A stretch of DNA of 64,000 nucleotides, taken from assembly GCA_004134995.1 (NCBI GenBank), contig REGP01000006.1, positions 186,001 through 250,000 on the forward strand. The letters run 5' to 3'. The notes beneath the pieces were generated by a model that was given only the letters and a program-made list of their open reading frames with translations, was not told the origin of the DNA and ran no database searches. This document shows, one piece after another, positions 1-8,887 of this stretch. The DNA is from Oxalobacteraceae bacterium CAVE-383 (GTDB lineage: Bacteria; Pseudomonadota; Gammaproteobacteria; Burkholderiales; Burkholderiaceae_D). The translations under genes were made by a program, and so were the position numbers. The number at the start of each line of letters is the position of its first letter. The first letter of the stretch is position 1.

Positions 1-34
1 GTATGTGCCATTAATCGTCGAATATGTGACAAAA

Positions 35-835
35 ATGCCTGACACTCCTTCCCGTAGCAGGGACGCGCTGGCGTATCAGTTCGTTCCCCGGATCGTCACC
101 GCCCTGGCCAAAGAGGAGGCGCATGGCGCCGCCATTGCGCCGCATTCGCATGTGCGCGCCCAGTTGCTGTATGCCAGCGAGGGCGTGATGCAGGTCAGCA
201 GCGAGGACGGCGTCTGGCTGATCCCGCCGCAGCGCGGATTGCTGATTCCGCCCGGCGTGGAACACGAATTGATCATGCTGGGCAAGGTCAGCATGCGCAC
301 GCTTTACATCGAAGCGGGCGCCGCGCAGGGCTTTGGGCCGGGCTGCCGGGTGATTGAAGTCAGCCGCCTGCTGCGCGAACTGATCCTGGCGCTGGTCGCG
401 GAGCCGATCGAATATCCATTGCCGGGCCGCGGCGAACATCTGGCGGCGCTGATCCTGTCCGAAATCGCCGCCGCCGCGACCGTGCCGATCGCCATTCCGT
501 GGCCGCGCGACCGGCGCCTGACCGGCATTTGCAGCGCCATCATGCGCCAGCCCGGCGCGCAGCGCACCATCGAAGAATGGGCCGGCGACGCCGGCGCCAG
601 CGGCCGCACCCTGATGCGTCTGTTCCCGAAGGAAACCGGCTTGCGCTATCGCCAGTGGGTGCAGCAGGTGCATCTGGCCGATGCCTTCTGCCGTCTCGCG
701 CGCGGCGAGAGCGTAGGCCAGATTGCCAGCGCGCTGGGCTATGCCAGCCCGAGCGCCTTCACCACCATGTTCCGCCGCATTCTCGGCAAGACGCCGCAGC
801 ATTATTTAACCGAATGGCGCCGGCGCGCCGATTGA
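35..835 (+). CDS. AraC-family transcriptional regulator with cupin sensor domain
   Basis: Predicted DNA-binding regulator of about 266 residues. The N-terminal half reads as a cupin sensor (HSHVRAQLLYASEGVMQV, then LIPPQRGLLIPPGVEHEL). The C-terminal half carries the two AraC helix-turn-helix motifs, ending in QIASALGYASPSAFTTMFRR and the typical GKTPQHYL tail. The ATG at 35 was chosen. An in-frame GTG at 5 is possible, and the upstream context is cut by the window edge. It ends 3 bases before the stop of the convergent CDF gene. The effector and targets are unknown. Confidence 0.85.
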   Translation: MPDTPSRSRDALAYQFVPRIVTALAKEEAHGAAIAPHSHVRAQLLYASEGVMQVSSEDGVWLIPPQRGLLIPPGVEHELIMLGKVSMRTLYIEAGAAQGFGPGCRVIEVSRLLRELILALVAEPIEYPLPGRGEHLAALILSEIAAAATVPIAIPWPRDRRLTGICSAIMRQPGAQRTIEEWAGDAGASGRTLMRLFPKETGLRYRQWVQQVHLADAFCRLARGESVGQIASALGYASPSAFTTMFRRILGKTPQHYLTEWRRRAD

Positions 836-838
836 TTT

Positions 839-1882
839 TCAAGCCGTCGCCGGATGCAGGATGCAGGAATGGTCGGTCGTTCCCTGTTCGATCTGCAGGG
901 TGCTGTGATGCACCGAAAATCGATCCTTCAATTCGCACATCACCTTGTCCATGAAGGCGTCGCCCGGATAGCCGTCCGGCATCACCAGATGCACGGTGAG
1001 GGCGCTTTCCGTGGTGCTCATGCCCCAGATGTGCAGATCATGGATGTCGCTGACGCCCGGCTGGCGCCGCAGGTAGGCGGCAATCGCGTCGCTTTCGATG
1101 TTGGCCGGCACCGCATTCAGCGCCAGTTGCACCGACTCGCGCAGCAGGCCCCAGGTGCCGATCACGATTACGATCACAATCACCAGGCTGATCACCGGAT
1201 CCAGCCAGTACCAGCCGGTCAGCAGCATCGCCACGCCCGCCACAACAACGCCGAGCGATACGGCGGCGTCCGCCATCAGATGCAGATAGGCGCCCCGGAT
1301 ATTCAGATCGCCTTTGCTGCCCTTGACGAACAGCCAGGCCGAGAGGCCGTTGACGGCGATGCCGGCCAGGGCCACCAGCGTGACGGTCATGCCGGCCACT
1401 GCCGGCGGCGAAGCGAAGCGGTGAATCGATTCCAGCGCGATTGCCCCCGAAGCCAGCAACAGCAGCATCGCATTGCCCAGCGCCGCCAGGATCGAGGTGC
1501 TGCGCAGGCCATAGGTATAGCGGGCGTTCGGCGCGCGCTTGGCAAGCACCGCGGCACCCCAGGCCAGCAGCAGTCCCAGCACGTCCGACAGGTTGTGGCC
1601 GGCATCGGCCATCAGGGCGGTTGAATTGGCGATATAGCCGTAAGCGAATTCGATTGCGACAAAGATCGTATTCAGCGCTACCGCAATCGTGAAGGCGTTG
1701 TTGTGATCTGCCGGCACGCCATGATGATGGCCGCCGTGTCCGTGCGAATGGCCGTGATCATGTCCATGTCCTTCATGGCCCTTATGGCCGGCATGGCTGG
1801 CATGGCTGGCATGGTCATCGTGCGCATGGCCTGAATGATCGGCGTGATCTGAATGAGCTGCATGAGTATGGCGTTCGGTCAT
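839..1882 (-). CDS. Cation diffusion facilitator (CzcD/ZitB-like metal exporter)
   Basis: Inner-membrane proton-coupled exporter of divalent metals such as zinc, cobalt or cadmium, about 347 residues. The first 60 residues are extremely His-rich (repeated GHxH/HGH), a likely cytosolic metal-binding tail. Six hydrophobic segments follow, with the two HxxxD metal-site motifs in TM2 (HNLSD) and TM5 (HLMAD), and a C-terminal cytoplasmic domain. The start was set at the ATG of MTERHTHAAH because the upstream in-frame extension is Arg-rich and unlike the family. The substrate cannot be told from the sequence. Confidence 0.9.
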   Translation of the reverse strand: MTERHTHAAHSDHADHSGHAHDDHASHASHAGHKGHEGHGHDHGHSHGHGGHHHGVPADHNNAFTIAVALNTIFVAIEFAYGYIANSTALMADAGHNLSDVLGLLLAWGAAVLAKRAPNARYTYGLRSTSILAALGNAMLLLLASGAIALESIHRFASPPAVAGMTVTLVALAGIAVNGLSAWLFVKGSKGDLNIRGAYLHLMADAAVSLGVVVAGVAMLLTGWYWLDPVISLVIVIVIVIGTWGLLRESVQLALNAVPANIESDAIAAYLRRQPGVSDIHDLHIWGMSTTESALTVHLVMPDGYPGDAFMDKVMCELKDRFSVHHSTLQIEQGTTDHSCILHPATA

Positions 1883-1949
1883 GAAATGTAATTTTCTGTA
1901 AAGGTGCGCTAAGTGTAGCCGAATCGCGCGGAGGCATCGTCCGGAGGCG

Positions 1950-2666
1950 TCATTCCGAGGTAACGGGATTCCAGAACGCCTGCGATACATATGGCTTCGC
2001 GCTCAAATGGGCGATGATGCGGTCCAGGTCGTCGGCATCGACCGAGGTCGACATCAGGGTAACCTTGATTTCGACATCCTCATCCCCGAACGCCTCGACC
2101 TCGATATCGCCGATCGGGTATTTGGCGACGTCGAGCAATTGCTCCATCGAGGTCAGCGCATGCTTCTGCTCGTCCATCGACGTGATGATGCACATTTGAT
2201 AAGTCATTTCGCTCGACATTTCGTCGATCGGCATCCGGCTCAGGACATTGGCGACCGGCCGCAGCAGCGTATTGGCGCTCAGCACGAAGGCGGCCGCCAC
2301 CAATGCCTCGGCGCCCAGCCCCGCGCCGGCGCAGGCGCCCACCGCGGCCGAGCCCCACAAAGTGGCGGCAGTATTGAGGCCCTGGATATTCATGCCGTCC
2401 TTCATGATCGCGCCCGCGCCCAGGAAACCGACCCCCGACACCACATAGGCGATCACCTGGGTGGTGCCGGCATTGCCGTTGATGCGGCCGGCCAGATCGA
2501 CGAAGACAGTGGCGCCGACGGCGACCAGCGCATTGGTGCGCAGGCCGGCGGTGCGCTGCCGGTACTGGCGTTCGAAGCCGATGATGCTGCCGAGGACGAA
2601 AGCGGTGGCGACGCTGATCAGCGTGTCGGATAGCGCCAGCAGATTGAAATTGTCGATAAACCGCAT
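1950..2666 (-). CDS. MgtC/SapB family membrane protein
   Basis: Integral membrane protein of 238 residues. The N-terminal MgtC domain is clear: ALSDTLISVATAFVLGSIIG, FERQYRQRTAGLRTNALVAVG and the GVGFLGAGAIMKDG signature. The C-terminal 90 residues form an ACT-like soluble domain. The start at 2666 is preceded by a good AAAGGAG ribosome binding site. Family members are tied to low-magnesium survival and modulation of the F1Fo ATPase, but no such link is visible here. It lies between the CDF gene and the small Oxidoreductase-like gene on the same strand. Confidence 0.9.
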   Translation of the reverse strand: MRFIDNFNLLALSDTLISVATAFVLGSIIGFERQYRQRTAGLRTNALVAVGATVFVDLAGRINGNAGTTQVIAYVVSGVGFLGAGAIMKDGMNIQGLNTAATLWGSAAVGACAGAGLGAEALVAAAFVLSANTLLRPVANVLSRMPIDEMSSEMTYQMCIITSMDEQKHALTSMEQLLDVAKYPIGDIEVEAFGDEDVEIKVTLMSTSVDADDLDRIIAHLSAKPYVSQAFWNPVTSE

Positions 2667-2760
2667 GTCTGCTCCTTTTTCGTTTCCCCAAGGCGGAAAG
2701 GCTGCGGCGCACAGCATAGCGCAAACGGCGTGGCTTTAGGGCCTTGCGGGAGCTCCGATC

Positions 2761-2937
2761 CTACGGCTTGCCCGCTTTCTGTTTTTCCCACAATTTCATG
2801 GCCGCGCGATAGCGATCCATTGCGTCGTCATAGGTATCGAACACGCAGGGATAGCAACCGCGATTGCAGCAATCGTCGAGATCGGGCTGCACTGGCGCCA
2901 CCGGCTTCTCCATCGGCGGATTGTTATGTTGAGGCAT
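2761..2937 (-). CDS. Small Oxidoreductase-like domain protein (58 aa)
   Basis: A 58-residue protein beginning MPQHNNPPMEKP. Its centre reads DDCCNRGCYPCVFDTYDDAM and continues DRYRAAMKLWEKQ. This Cys-Cys-x3-Cys-x2-Cys pattern followed by a [VW]x[DE]xY helix matches the Oxidoreductase-like N-terminal family (Oxidored-like), whose short bacterial members have no assigned reaction. Four cysteines suggest metal binding. No clear Shine-Dalgarno precedes either possible ATG (residue 1 or 9). It lies 94 bases upstream of mgtC on the same strand. Confidence 0.75.
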   Translation of the reverse strand: MPQHNNPPMEKPVAPVQPDLDDCCNRGCYPCVFDTYDDAMDRYRAAMKLWEKQKAGKP

Positions 2938-3126
2938 TGGACATTGGAATCGTGGCTGAAATGAACGAACGTCAATTTAAACAGTTTAACAATTCCTGGC
3001 TGGTCATTGTTAAGACGAACGCATTCTTTCTGACGCATAATTCGTGTTTATAAAATAATAAGGCGCGATATCGGCTTTCTCGCCTTTTCCTGTTTTCAAC
3101 TAGTTTTGCAAGCGGAAGGATGCCGG

Positions 3127-4929
3127 ATGGATTGGAGTCGTGAACTGGTTGCCAGCCTGACCTGGCTGGCGCAAGCCTTTGTCATCAGCATGATCGGTTT
3201 GACGGCAGGCATTCTGCTGATCGCGCGTTTTACGGTATGGGGACGGCAGTTCCGCCGCTTGACCTGGGAATACTTTTCACCGCGGCGTAATAAGCGGCCT
3301 TTGCTGTGGCTTAGCCTGATCGTCTTGCTGACCCTGTTCGCGGTGCGCATGGAGGTGCTGTTTTCGTTCTGGTACAACGGCTTCTACAGCGCATTGCAAA
3401 AACTCGATATCGGGGCATTCTGGTTCATGCTGGGGGTATTCGCGGTGCTGGCGACCATCCATGTCGGGCGCGCGCTGATCACCTTCTGGCTGCGCCAGGC
3501 GCTGCTGATCCGCTGGCGCGCCTGGATGACCAATGCGCTGATGGACCGCTGGCTCGGCAAGCAGGTGTATTACCGCAGCCGCTACGTCGACGAAGTCACG
3601 GATAACCCGGATCAGCGGATCCAGCAGGATATCGAAAGCTTCGTCACCAGCTCGCTGACCCTGCTGATGGGTTTGCTCAGCGCGGTGGTGTCGCTGTTCG
3701 CTTTCAGCATTATTCTGTGGAGCCTGTCCGGCCCGCTGGCGATTGCCGGGATGGAGATTTCGCACGGGATGATCTTCGTGGTGTACGTGTATGTGCTGAT
3801 TGCCACGGTATTCGCCGTCAAGCTGGGCCATCCCTTGATACGCCTGAGTTTCCTGGCCGAGAAATTCAATGCGAATTTCCGTTATGCGCTGATCCGGCTG
3901 CGCGAATACAGCGAAAGCATCGCGTTTTTCCAGGGCGAGGATGTCGAGCGCAGCGGCCTCGGCCGGCGCTTTGCGCATGTCATCGGCAATTCCTGGGCGC
4001 TCATGTACCGGAGCCTAAAATTCAGCGGTTTCAATCTGGTGATTTCGCAGGCCAGCGTGGTATTTCCGTTTATCGTGCAGGCGCCGCGGCTGTTCAGCAA
4101 GCAGATCACGCTGGGCGACATGATGCAGACCTCGCAGGCTTTCGGCCAGGTCGAGGGCGCCCTGTCTTTTTTCCGCAGTTCCTATGACGATTTCGCCGGC
4201 TACCGCGCGGTGCTGCTGCGCCTGAACGGTTTCCTCGATCTGATGGAAAGCACCGAAGCGCTGCCGGGGCCCGCGATCGCCTCTCAGCCGGGCAATTTCG
4301 GCGTGCGCGGGCTTGACGTGACGGTGCCTTCGGGCGAGGTGCTGCTGAACGATCTGAATCTGCAATTGGCGCCGGGCAGCGCCTTGCTGGTGCGCGGCCG
4401 TTCCGGCGTCGGCAAGACCACGCTGCTGCGCGCGATCGCCGGTTTGTGGCCGTTCGTCAAGGGTACGGTGCTGCGCCCTGAAGGCGGACGCGCATTGTTT
4501 CTGCCGCAGGAGCCGTATCTGCCGCTCGGCACGCTGCGCGCCGCGCTGTATTATCCGGCGGTTCCGGTCGACGGCGGCGAAGCGGCGAAGGTACTGGAAG
4601 ATTGCCTGCTTGCCAAATTGATTCCACGGCTAGACGACGAGGATGACTGGAGCCGCATCCTGTCGCCCGGCGAGCAGCAGCGGCTGGCGATCGGCCGCGT
4701 GCTGCTGGCGCGGCCGCAACTGGTATTCCTTGACGAAGCCAGTTCGGCGATGGATGAATCGCTGGAACATGCGATGTACACCCTGGTGCGCGCGCGGCTG
4801 CCGGACGTGATCATGATCAGCGTCGGCCATCGCAGCAGCCTCATGGCGTTTCATGGCGAAGGGCTGGAATTGCTGGGCGAAGGGAAGTGGACTTTGGGGA
4901 CGATCGCGGCGCCGTCGATCACGGCTTAA
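3127..4929 (+). CDS. ABC transporter, fused permease/ATPase (YddA/SbmA-BacA type)
   Basis: About 600 residues. The N-terminal half is an ABC_membrane_2 domain with several TM segments and the family stretch MTNALMDRWLGKQVYYR. The ATPase domain has Walker A GRSGVGKTT, signature LSPGEQQRLAIGR, Walker B LVFLDEASSAMDE and an H-loop in VGHRSS. The ATG at 3127 was chosen over an upstream TTG at 3106 because GGAAGGA lies just in front. Relatives export or import peptides or very long-chain acyl compounds. The substrate here is unknown, and the gene stands alone. Confidence 0.88.
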   Translation: MDWSRELVASLTWLAQAFVISMIGLTAGILLIARFTVWGRQFRRLTWEYFSPRRNKRPLLWLSLIVLLTLFAVRMEVLFSFWYNGFYSALQKLDIGAFWFMLGVFAVLATIHVGRALITFWLRQALLIRWRAWMTNALMDRWLGKQVYYRSRYVDEVTDNPDQRIQQDIESFVTSSLTLLMGLLSAVVSLFAFSIILWSLSGPLAIAGMEISHGMIFVVYVYVLIATVFAVKLGHPLIRLSFLAEKFNANFRYALIRLREYSESIAFFQGEDVERSGLGRRFAHVIGNSWALMYRSLKFSGFNLVISQASVVFPFIVQAPRLFSKQITLGDMMQTSQAFGQVEGALSFFRSSYDDFAGYRAVLLRLNGFLDLMESTEALPGPAIASQPGNFGVRGLDVTVPSGEVLLNDLNLQLAPGSALLVRGRSGVGKTTLLRAIAGLWPFVKGTVLRPEGGRALFLPQEPYLPLGTLRAALYYPAVPVDGGEAAKVLEDCLLAKLIPRLDDEDDWSRILSPGEQQRLAIGRVLLARPQLVFLDEASSAMDESLEHAMYTLVRARLPDVIMISVGHRSSLMAFHGEGLELLGEGKWTLGTIAAPSITA

Positions 4930-5492
4930 TCGAAATAGCGCCGCGCCATTTCATAGCGCTCCGCGTAATAGTGATTGTCCAGCCGGTCGATGCGGACGTG
5001 GCCGTTGGTTGACGGCGCATGCACGAAACGGTTTTCGCCGATGTAAATGGCGACGTGCGAAAACGGCTTGTGTTCGGTGTTGAAAAAAACCAGGTCGCCG
5101 GGGCGCAATGTTTTCGGATCGATTTCCCTGCCGCGCCTGGCGATATCGGCGGCGCTGCCGCTGACGCTGATGCCTGCGGCCTGGCGGTAAATGTAGCTGA
5201 CCATGCCGCTGCAATCCAGGCCGGCCTGCGGATTCTTGCCGCCGAAACGGTAGCCGGTGCCGATCAGATCGAGCGCATACAGGGCGACTTCGTTGCCGGT
5301 CTCGCTGGCCGGCTGCGGGGCGGGCGGCGTGGAAAAGCGCGATACCGAAGGGGATGTGGGGACGACGCTGCAGGCGGCAAGCAGGGATGCAGCAAAAAAC
5401 GCTGCGAATAACGAAATCAGTCGCGCCAAATAAACGGCAGGCCGCGAGGACTCTGAATACGAGTCGCCGCGGCCTGTTCCGTTTGGTTGCAT
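4926..5492 (-). CDS. NlpC/P60 family lipoprotein, peptidoglycan endopeptidase
   Basis: Predicted outer-membrane or periplasmic lipoprotein of 188 residues. It has a signal peptide ending in lipobox LLAAC, a Ser/Pro linker, then an NlpC/P60 domain with the catalytic Cys in GLDCSGMVSYIY and the His in FSHVAIYIGENRFVHAPS. Such enzymes cleave gamma-D-Glu-diaminopimelate bonds in wall peptides. The start at 5492 gives a normal signal peptide; the longer frame upstream is Arg-rich and overlaps argD. It is tail-to-tail with the ABC exporter, overlapping by 4 bases. Confidence 0.88.
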   Translation of the reverse strand: MQPNGTGRGDSYSESSRPAVYLARLISLFAAFFAASLLAACSVVPTSPSVSRFSTPPAPQPASETGNEVALYALDLIGTGYRFGGKNPQAGLDCSGMVSYIYRQAAGISVSGSAADIARRGREIDPKTLRPGDLVFFNTEHKPFSHVAIYIGENRFVHAPSTNGHVRIDRLDNHYYAERYEMARRYFD

Positions 5493-5515
5493 TGCAATTC
5501 GCCTTTTAGTTCGCC

Positions 5516-6721
5516 CTAAGCCGCTTTCAACTGGCCCAGGATCTCGGACAGCGCCGCGATCATCTGATCGATCTCGTCCTTGCTGACGTTGAGCGCCGGC
5601 ATGAAACGCAGCAGATTCGGGCGCGGCGAATTGAGCAGGAGGCCGAGCGGATTGCGTTCGCGCGCGATCTCGACGATTTGCGGGCCGATATCGCTGCCCA
5701 GTTTCAAGGCGCGCAGCAAGCCTTCGCCGCGTTCGCCTTCGAGTCCGTGCTTGTCGCACAGCTTCAGCAGCTCGGCGCTCAGATAATCGCCTTTTTCCCT
5801 GACCGACGCCAGGAAGCCCGGTTTCAGCAGTTCACGCATGACCGCCGTGCCGACCGCGGTCATCAGCGGATTGCCGTTATAGGTGCCGCCCTGGTCGCCG
5901 GCTTCGAAGCAGGCCACTTCCTCGCGCGCCAGCAGCGCCGCCAGCGGCACGCCGCCGCCGATGCCCTTGCCCAGGGTCATGATGTCCGGTTCGATGCCCG
6001 ACAATTGATAGGCGAACATTTCGCCGGTGCGGCCGAAGCCGGTCTGGACTTCGTCGACGATCAGCAGCAGGCCTTGCTCTTTGGTCAGCTTGCGCAGCGC
6101 CTGCATGAATTCGCGCGTCGCCGGCAGCACGCCGCCTTCGCCCTGGATCGGCTCCAGCATGACCGCGACGGTGCGGCTGTTGATCAGCGCTTCGACGCTG
6201 CGCAGATCGTTCAGCTCGGCTTTTGGAAAACCGGGCACCTGCGGCGCGAAAATGGTGTCCCAGCCCGGTTTGCCGCTGGCCGACATGGTGGCCAGCGTGC
6301 GGCCGTGGAAACTGTGGTTGAAGGTGATGATTTCGTAGCGGCTTTCATTGCCGCCGTTGCGATGCTTCTTGCCCCATTTGCGCGCCAGCTTGATGGCGCC
6401 TTCGTTGGCTTCGGCGCCGCTGTTGGCGAAAAAGACGCGGTCGAAACAGGAGTGTTCGGTGAGCAGCCCGGCCAGTTCGGCCGACGGCTGGTTGAAGAAT
6501 GCAGGCGAGGGGTTCAGGATTTTTTTGGATTGCGCCACCAGCGCGTCCTGGATGCATTGCGGCGAATGCCCCAGCGCATTGACCGCCCAGCCCTGCAGGA
6601 AATCCAGATAGCGCTTGCCGTTGTTGTCGGTCATGAACATGCCGCTGCCTTCGGTAAACACCAGCGGCGGGCGGTTGGTGACATACATCAGCTTGTCGGT
6701 ATCGAATTGCTTGAATTCCAT
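5516..6721 (-). CDS. argD: Acetylornithine transaminase-like class III aminotransferase
   Basis: PLP enzyme of 401 residues, probably converting N-acetylornithine to the semialdehyde in arginine synthesis. Visible motifs are [36 protein letters not shown], the cofactor Asp in [13 protein letters not shown] and the Schiff-base lysine in [16 protein letters not shown]. The start at 6721 has AGGAGTC in front. Other class III transaminases (succinylornithine or GABA-type) look similar, so the exact substrate is inferred. It is the second gene after the ferredoxin reductase on the same strand, 106 bases apart. Confidence 0.82.
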   Translation of the reverse strand: MEFKQFDTDKLMYVTNRPPLVFTEGSGMFMTDNNGKRYLDFLQGWAVNALGHSPQCIQDALVAQSKKILNPSPAFFNQPSAELAGLLTEHSCFDRVFFANSGAEANEGAIKLARKWGKKHRNGGNESRYEIITFNHSFHGRTLATMSASGKPGWDTIFAPQVPGFPKAELNDLRSVEALINSRTVAVMLEPIQGEGGVLPATREFMQALRKLTKEQGLLLIVDEVQTGFGRTGEMFAYQLSGIEPDIMTLGKGIGGGVPLAALLAREEVACFEAGDQGGTYNGNPLMTAVGTAVMRELLKPGFLASVREKGDYLSAELLKLCDKHGLEGERGEGLLRALKLGSDIGPQIVEIARERNPLGLLLNSPRPNLLRFMPALNVSKDEIDQMIAALSEILGQLKAA

Positions 6722-6759
6722 TGAGACTCCTGCACAGGAAATTAAAATAAAGAACCGCC

Positions 6760-6789
6760 ATGATAACGGCATAAGCCCGCCACTGTAAC
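6760..6789 (-). promoter_or_regulatory. Candidate sigma70 promoter for argD
   Basis: On the minus strand GTTACA (6789-6784) is followed after 18 bases by TATCAT (6765-6760), 39 bases upstream of the argD ATG. It is a moderate match to the consensus and is the only good pair in the 106-bp gap. Confidence 0.35.
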
Positions 6790-6827
6790 GCGTCCGGATG
6801 ACGAAATCGTGACCGGAGGCATCCTAT

Positions 6828-7853
6828 CTAGCCCAGCAGATCGGCGGTCGAGGTAAAGGCGTCGGCGAAAAACTCGGTTTCCGGCAAATTGCATTGGGCG
6901 ACGAAATCGCGCTGCGCCGATTCCACCACGATCGGCGCGCCGCAGGCGTATACCTGGTAGCCGGACAGGTCGGGATGGTCTTCCACCACGGCGCGATGCA
7001 CGAAGCCGGAGCGGCCCTGCCAGCCGTCTTCCGCGCTTGCGTTCGAAATCACGGGAACGTAGCGGAAGTTCGGCAGCGTTTCGGCCCATTCGCGGCACAG
7101 CGCATCCATATACAGATCCTGCGGGCGGCGGCCGCCCCAGTACAGGATCATCCTGCGTTCGGATTTGTTGTGCGCGGCCTGTTCGATGATCGCCTTCAGC
7201 GGCGCGAAGCCGGTGCCGGAAGCCAGCAGGATCATCGGCTTGGCCGAATCCTCGCGCAGGAAGAAGGTGCCCATCGGCCCTTCGAAACGCAAAATGTCGC
7301 GTTCCTTCATGGTGGAAAACACGGCATCGGTAAACAGGCCGCCCGGCATGTGCCGGATATGCAGCGTCATCAATTCGTCCTTGAACGGCGCGTTGGCCAG
7401 GCTGTAGCTGCGGCGCTGGCCGTCGCGCAGCATGAATTCGATGTACTGCCCGGCCAGGTATTGCAGGCGGTCGGAAGCGGGCAATTGCAACGACATCACG
7501 ATGACGTCGTCGGCCACTTTTTCCAGTTTGGCGATGCGCGCCGGCATCTTGCGCACCGGGAAATCGCCGGCGCCGGCCACTTCGCGCGCTTCGATGACGA
7601 CGTCCGAATGCGGTTTCGCCACGCAGAACAGCGACCAGCCGCGCGCCTCGTCGGCCGCACTGAGGGTTTTGTCCTGATGCGCCCCATGGGTGACGCTGCC
7701 TTCCAGCAGCTTGCCCTTGCAGGAACTGCAGGCGCCGTTCTTGCAGCCGTAGGGCAGGCCGACGCCGGCGCGAATGGCCGCATTGAGGATGGTTTCATCC
7801 GCTTCGCATTGAAATTGATGGCCGCTCGGTTGGACAGTGACTTGGAAACTCAT
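6828..7853 (-). CDS. 2Fe-2S ferredoxin / FAD / NAD oxidoreductase (AscD-like reductase)
   Basis: Electron-transfer reductase of 341 residues. The N-terminal plant-type ferredoxin domain has Cys ligands in YGCKNGACSSCKGKLLEG and a later FCVAKP. It is followed by an FAD-binding domain with RRSYSLANAP and an NAD domain with LLASGTGFAPLKAIIEQA and YACGAPIVVESAQRDF. The architecture matches CDP-6-deoxy-hexulose-3-dehydrase reductases and phenol-hydroxylase-type reductases. No oxygenase partner is nearby, so the acceptor is unknown. Its ATG lies 12 bases from the divergent epimerase ATG. Confidence 0.88.
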   Translation of the reverse strand: MSFQVTVQPSGHQFQCEADETILNAAIRAGVGLPYGCKNGACSSCKGKLLEGSVTHGAHQDKTLSAADEARGWSLFCVAKPHSDVVIEAREVAGAGDFPVRKMPARIAKLEKVADDVIVMSLQLPASDRLQYLAGQYIEFMLRDGQRRSYSLANAPFKDELMTLHIRHMPGGLFTDAVFSTMKERDILRFEGPMGTFFLREDSAKPMILLASGTGFAPLKAIIEQAAHNKSERRMILYWGGRRPQDLYMDALCREWAETLPNFRYVPVISNASAEDGWQGRSGFVHRAVVEDHPDLSGYQVYACGAPIVVESAQRDFVAQCNLPETEFFADAFTSTADLLG

Positions 7854-7858
7854 ACAAT
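7831..7858 (+). promoter_or_regulatory. Candidate promoter placing transcription start at the epimerase ATG
   Basis: TGGACA (7831-7836), 16 bases, then TACAAT (7853-7858): each hexamer matches the sigma70 consensus at 5 of 6 positions. Normal spacing puts the start of transcription at about 7865-7866, on the A of the ATG at 7866, which would make a leaderless message. The promoter lies inside the 5' end of the divergent reductase gene. Confidence 0.5.
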
Positions 7859-7865
7859 CCCGGTA

Positions 7866-8819
7866 ATGAAAAAACACGCCATCTCTAAAAAAATCGGCTT
7901 GCCGCGGCTGCTCATCGTCGGCTGCGGCGACGTCGGCATGCGTTTGCTGCCGCTGGTGCGCGATCGCTTCCGCGTGTTCGCCGTAACCAGCAACGCCGAA
8001 CGCTGCGCGCCATTGCGCGCGGCCGGCGCGGTGCCCATCGTGGCCGACCTGGACCGGCCGTCCAGCCTGGCGCGGCTGGCGCGGCTGGCGCATTTCGTGG
8101 TGCACCTGGCGCCGCCCCAATCCGATGGCGTGCGCGACCGCCGCAGCCGTAATCTGGCCGCTATTTTACCCGACCGCGCCACCCTGGTTTATATCAGCAC
8201 CACCGGCGTATACGGCGACTGCGGCGGGGCCCTGATCGACGAAACCCGTCCGGTCGCGCCGCGCAATGCGCGGGCCCTGCGGCGGGTCGATGCGGAACAG
8301 ACGCTGCGGGCCTGGGCGCGGCGCGCCGGCGGCCGTCTGGCGATACTGCGCGCGCCCGGCATTTACGCGGCCGAGCGGCTGCCGCTGGAACGCCTGCGCA
8401 ACGGCACCCCGGCGCTGGCGGCGCCGGAGGATGTGTTCACCAATCATATTCACGCGGACGATCTGGCGCGGCTGGCGGCGCTGGCGCTGTTCAGGGCGCG
8501 TCCATTGCGGGTGTATAACGCCGTCGACGATACCGACCTGGCCATGGGCGCCTATTTCGACGCCGTGGCGGACGCCTTCGCCCTGCCGCGCCCGCCGCGG
8601 CTGCCGCGCGCCGAACTGGCGCGGCAGGTTTCGCCGATGCTGTTGTCGTTCATGTCGGAATCGCGCCGTTTGTCGAATGCGCGCATCAAAGGGGAACTGG
8701 GCGCGCGGCTGGCTTATGCGGATGTCGCGGCGCTGTTGCGGCGCCTGCCGGCGAAGGCCGTGCAACGTCCGCCCGCGCCGCCGAAACCGGCGTCCCCGCA
8801 ACTGGAGCTGCCTCTGTAG
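7866..8819 (+). CDS. NAD(P)-dependent epimerase/dehydratase-like SDR protein
   Basis: Rossmann-fold protein of 317 residues with an N-terminal nucleotide-binding loop (LLIVGCGDVGMRLLP). The substrate half is of extended-SDR type (LVYISTTGVYGDCGGALIDE, then ILRAPGIYAAERLPLERL). It resembles the YeeZ-like group of sugar-nucleotide epimerase relatives whose substrates are not established. The start at 7866 gives the normal N-terminus and has no Shine-Dalgarno, in line with a leaderless transcript. The last 20 residues are Pro-rich. Confidence 0.82.
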   Translation: MKKHAISKKIGLPRLLIVGCGDVGMRLLPLVRDRFRVFAVTSNAERCAPLRAAGAVPIVADLDRPSSLARLARLAHFVVHLAPPQSDGVRDRRSRNLAAILPDRATLVYISTTGVYGDCGGALIDETRPVAPRNARALRRVDAEQTLRAWARRAGGRLAILRAPGIYAAERLPLERLRNGTPALAAPEDVFTNHIHADDLARLAALALFRARPLRVYNAVDDTDLAMGAYFDAVADAFALPRPPRLPRAELARQVSPMLLSFMSESRRLSNARIKGELGARLAYADVAALLRRLPAKAVQRPPAPPKPASPQLELPL

Positions 8820-8887
8820 CGCAACAAAACATGACGAATCCGGCGCGGCGGTGTATCTTGCCTGCTCGTTGTTCCAATGAATCGATT

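Noticed and set aside
8820-8887. A second cobalamin riboswitch in front of cobT
   Set aside because: The gap is only 68 bases and contains none of the conserved B12-box or GCCGG...GCAACGG elements.
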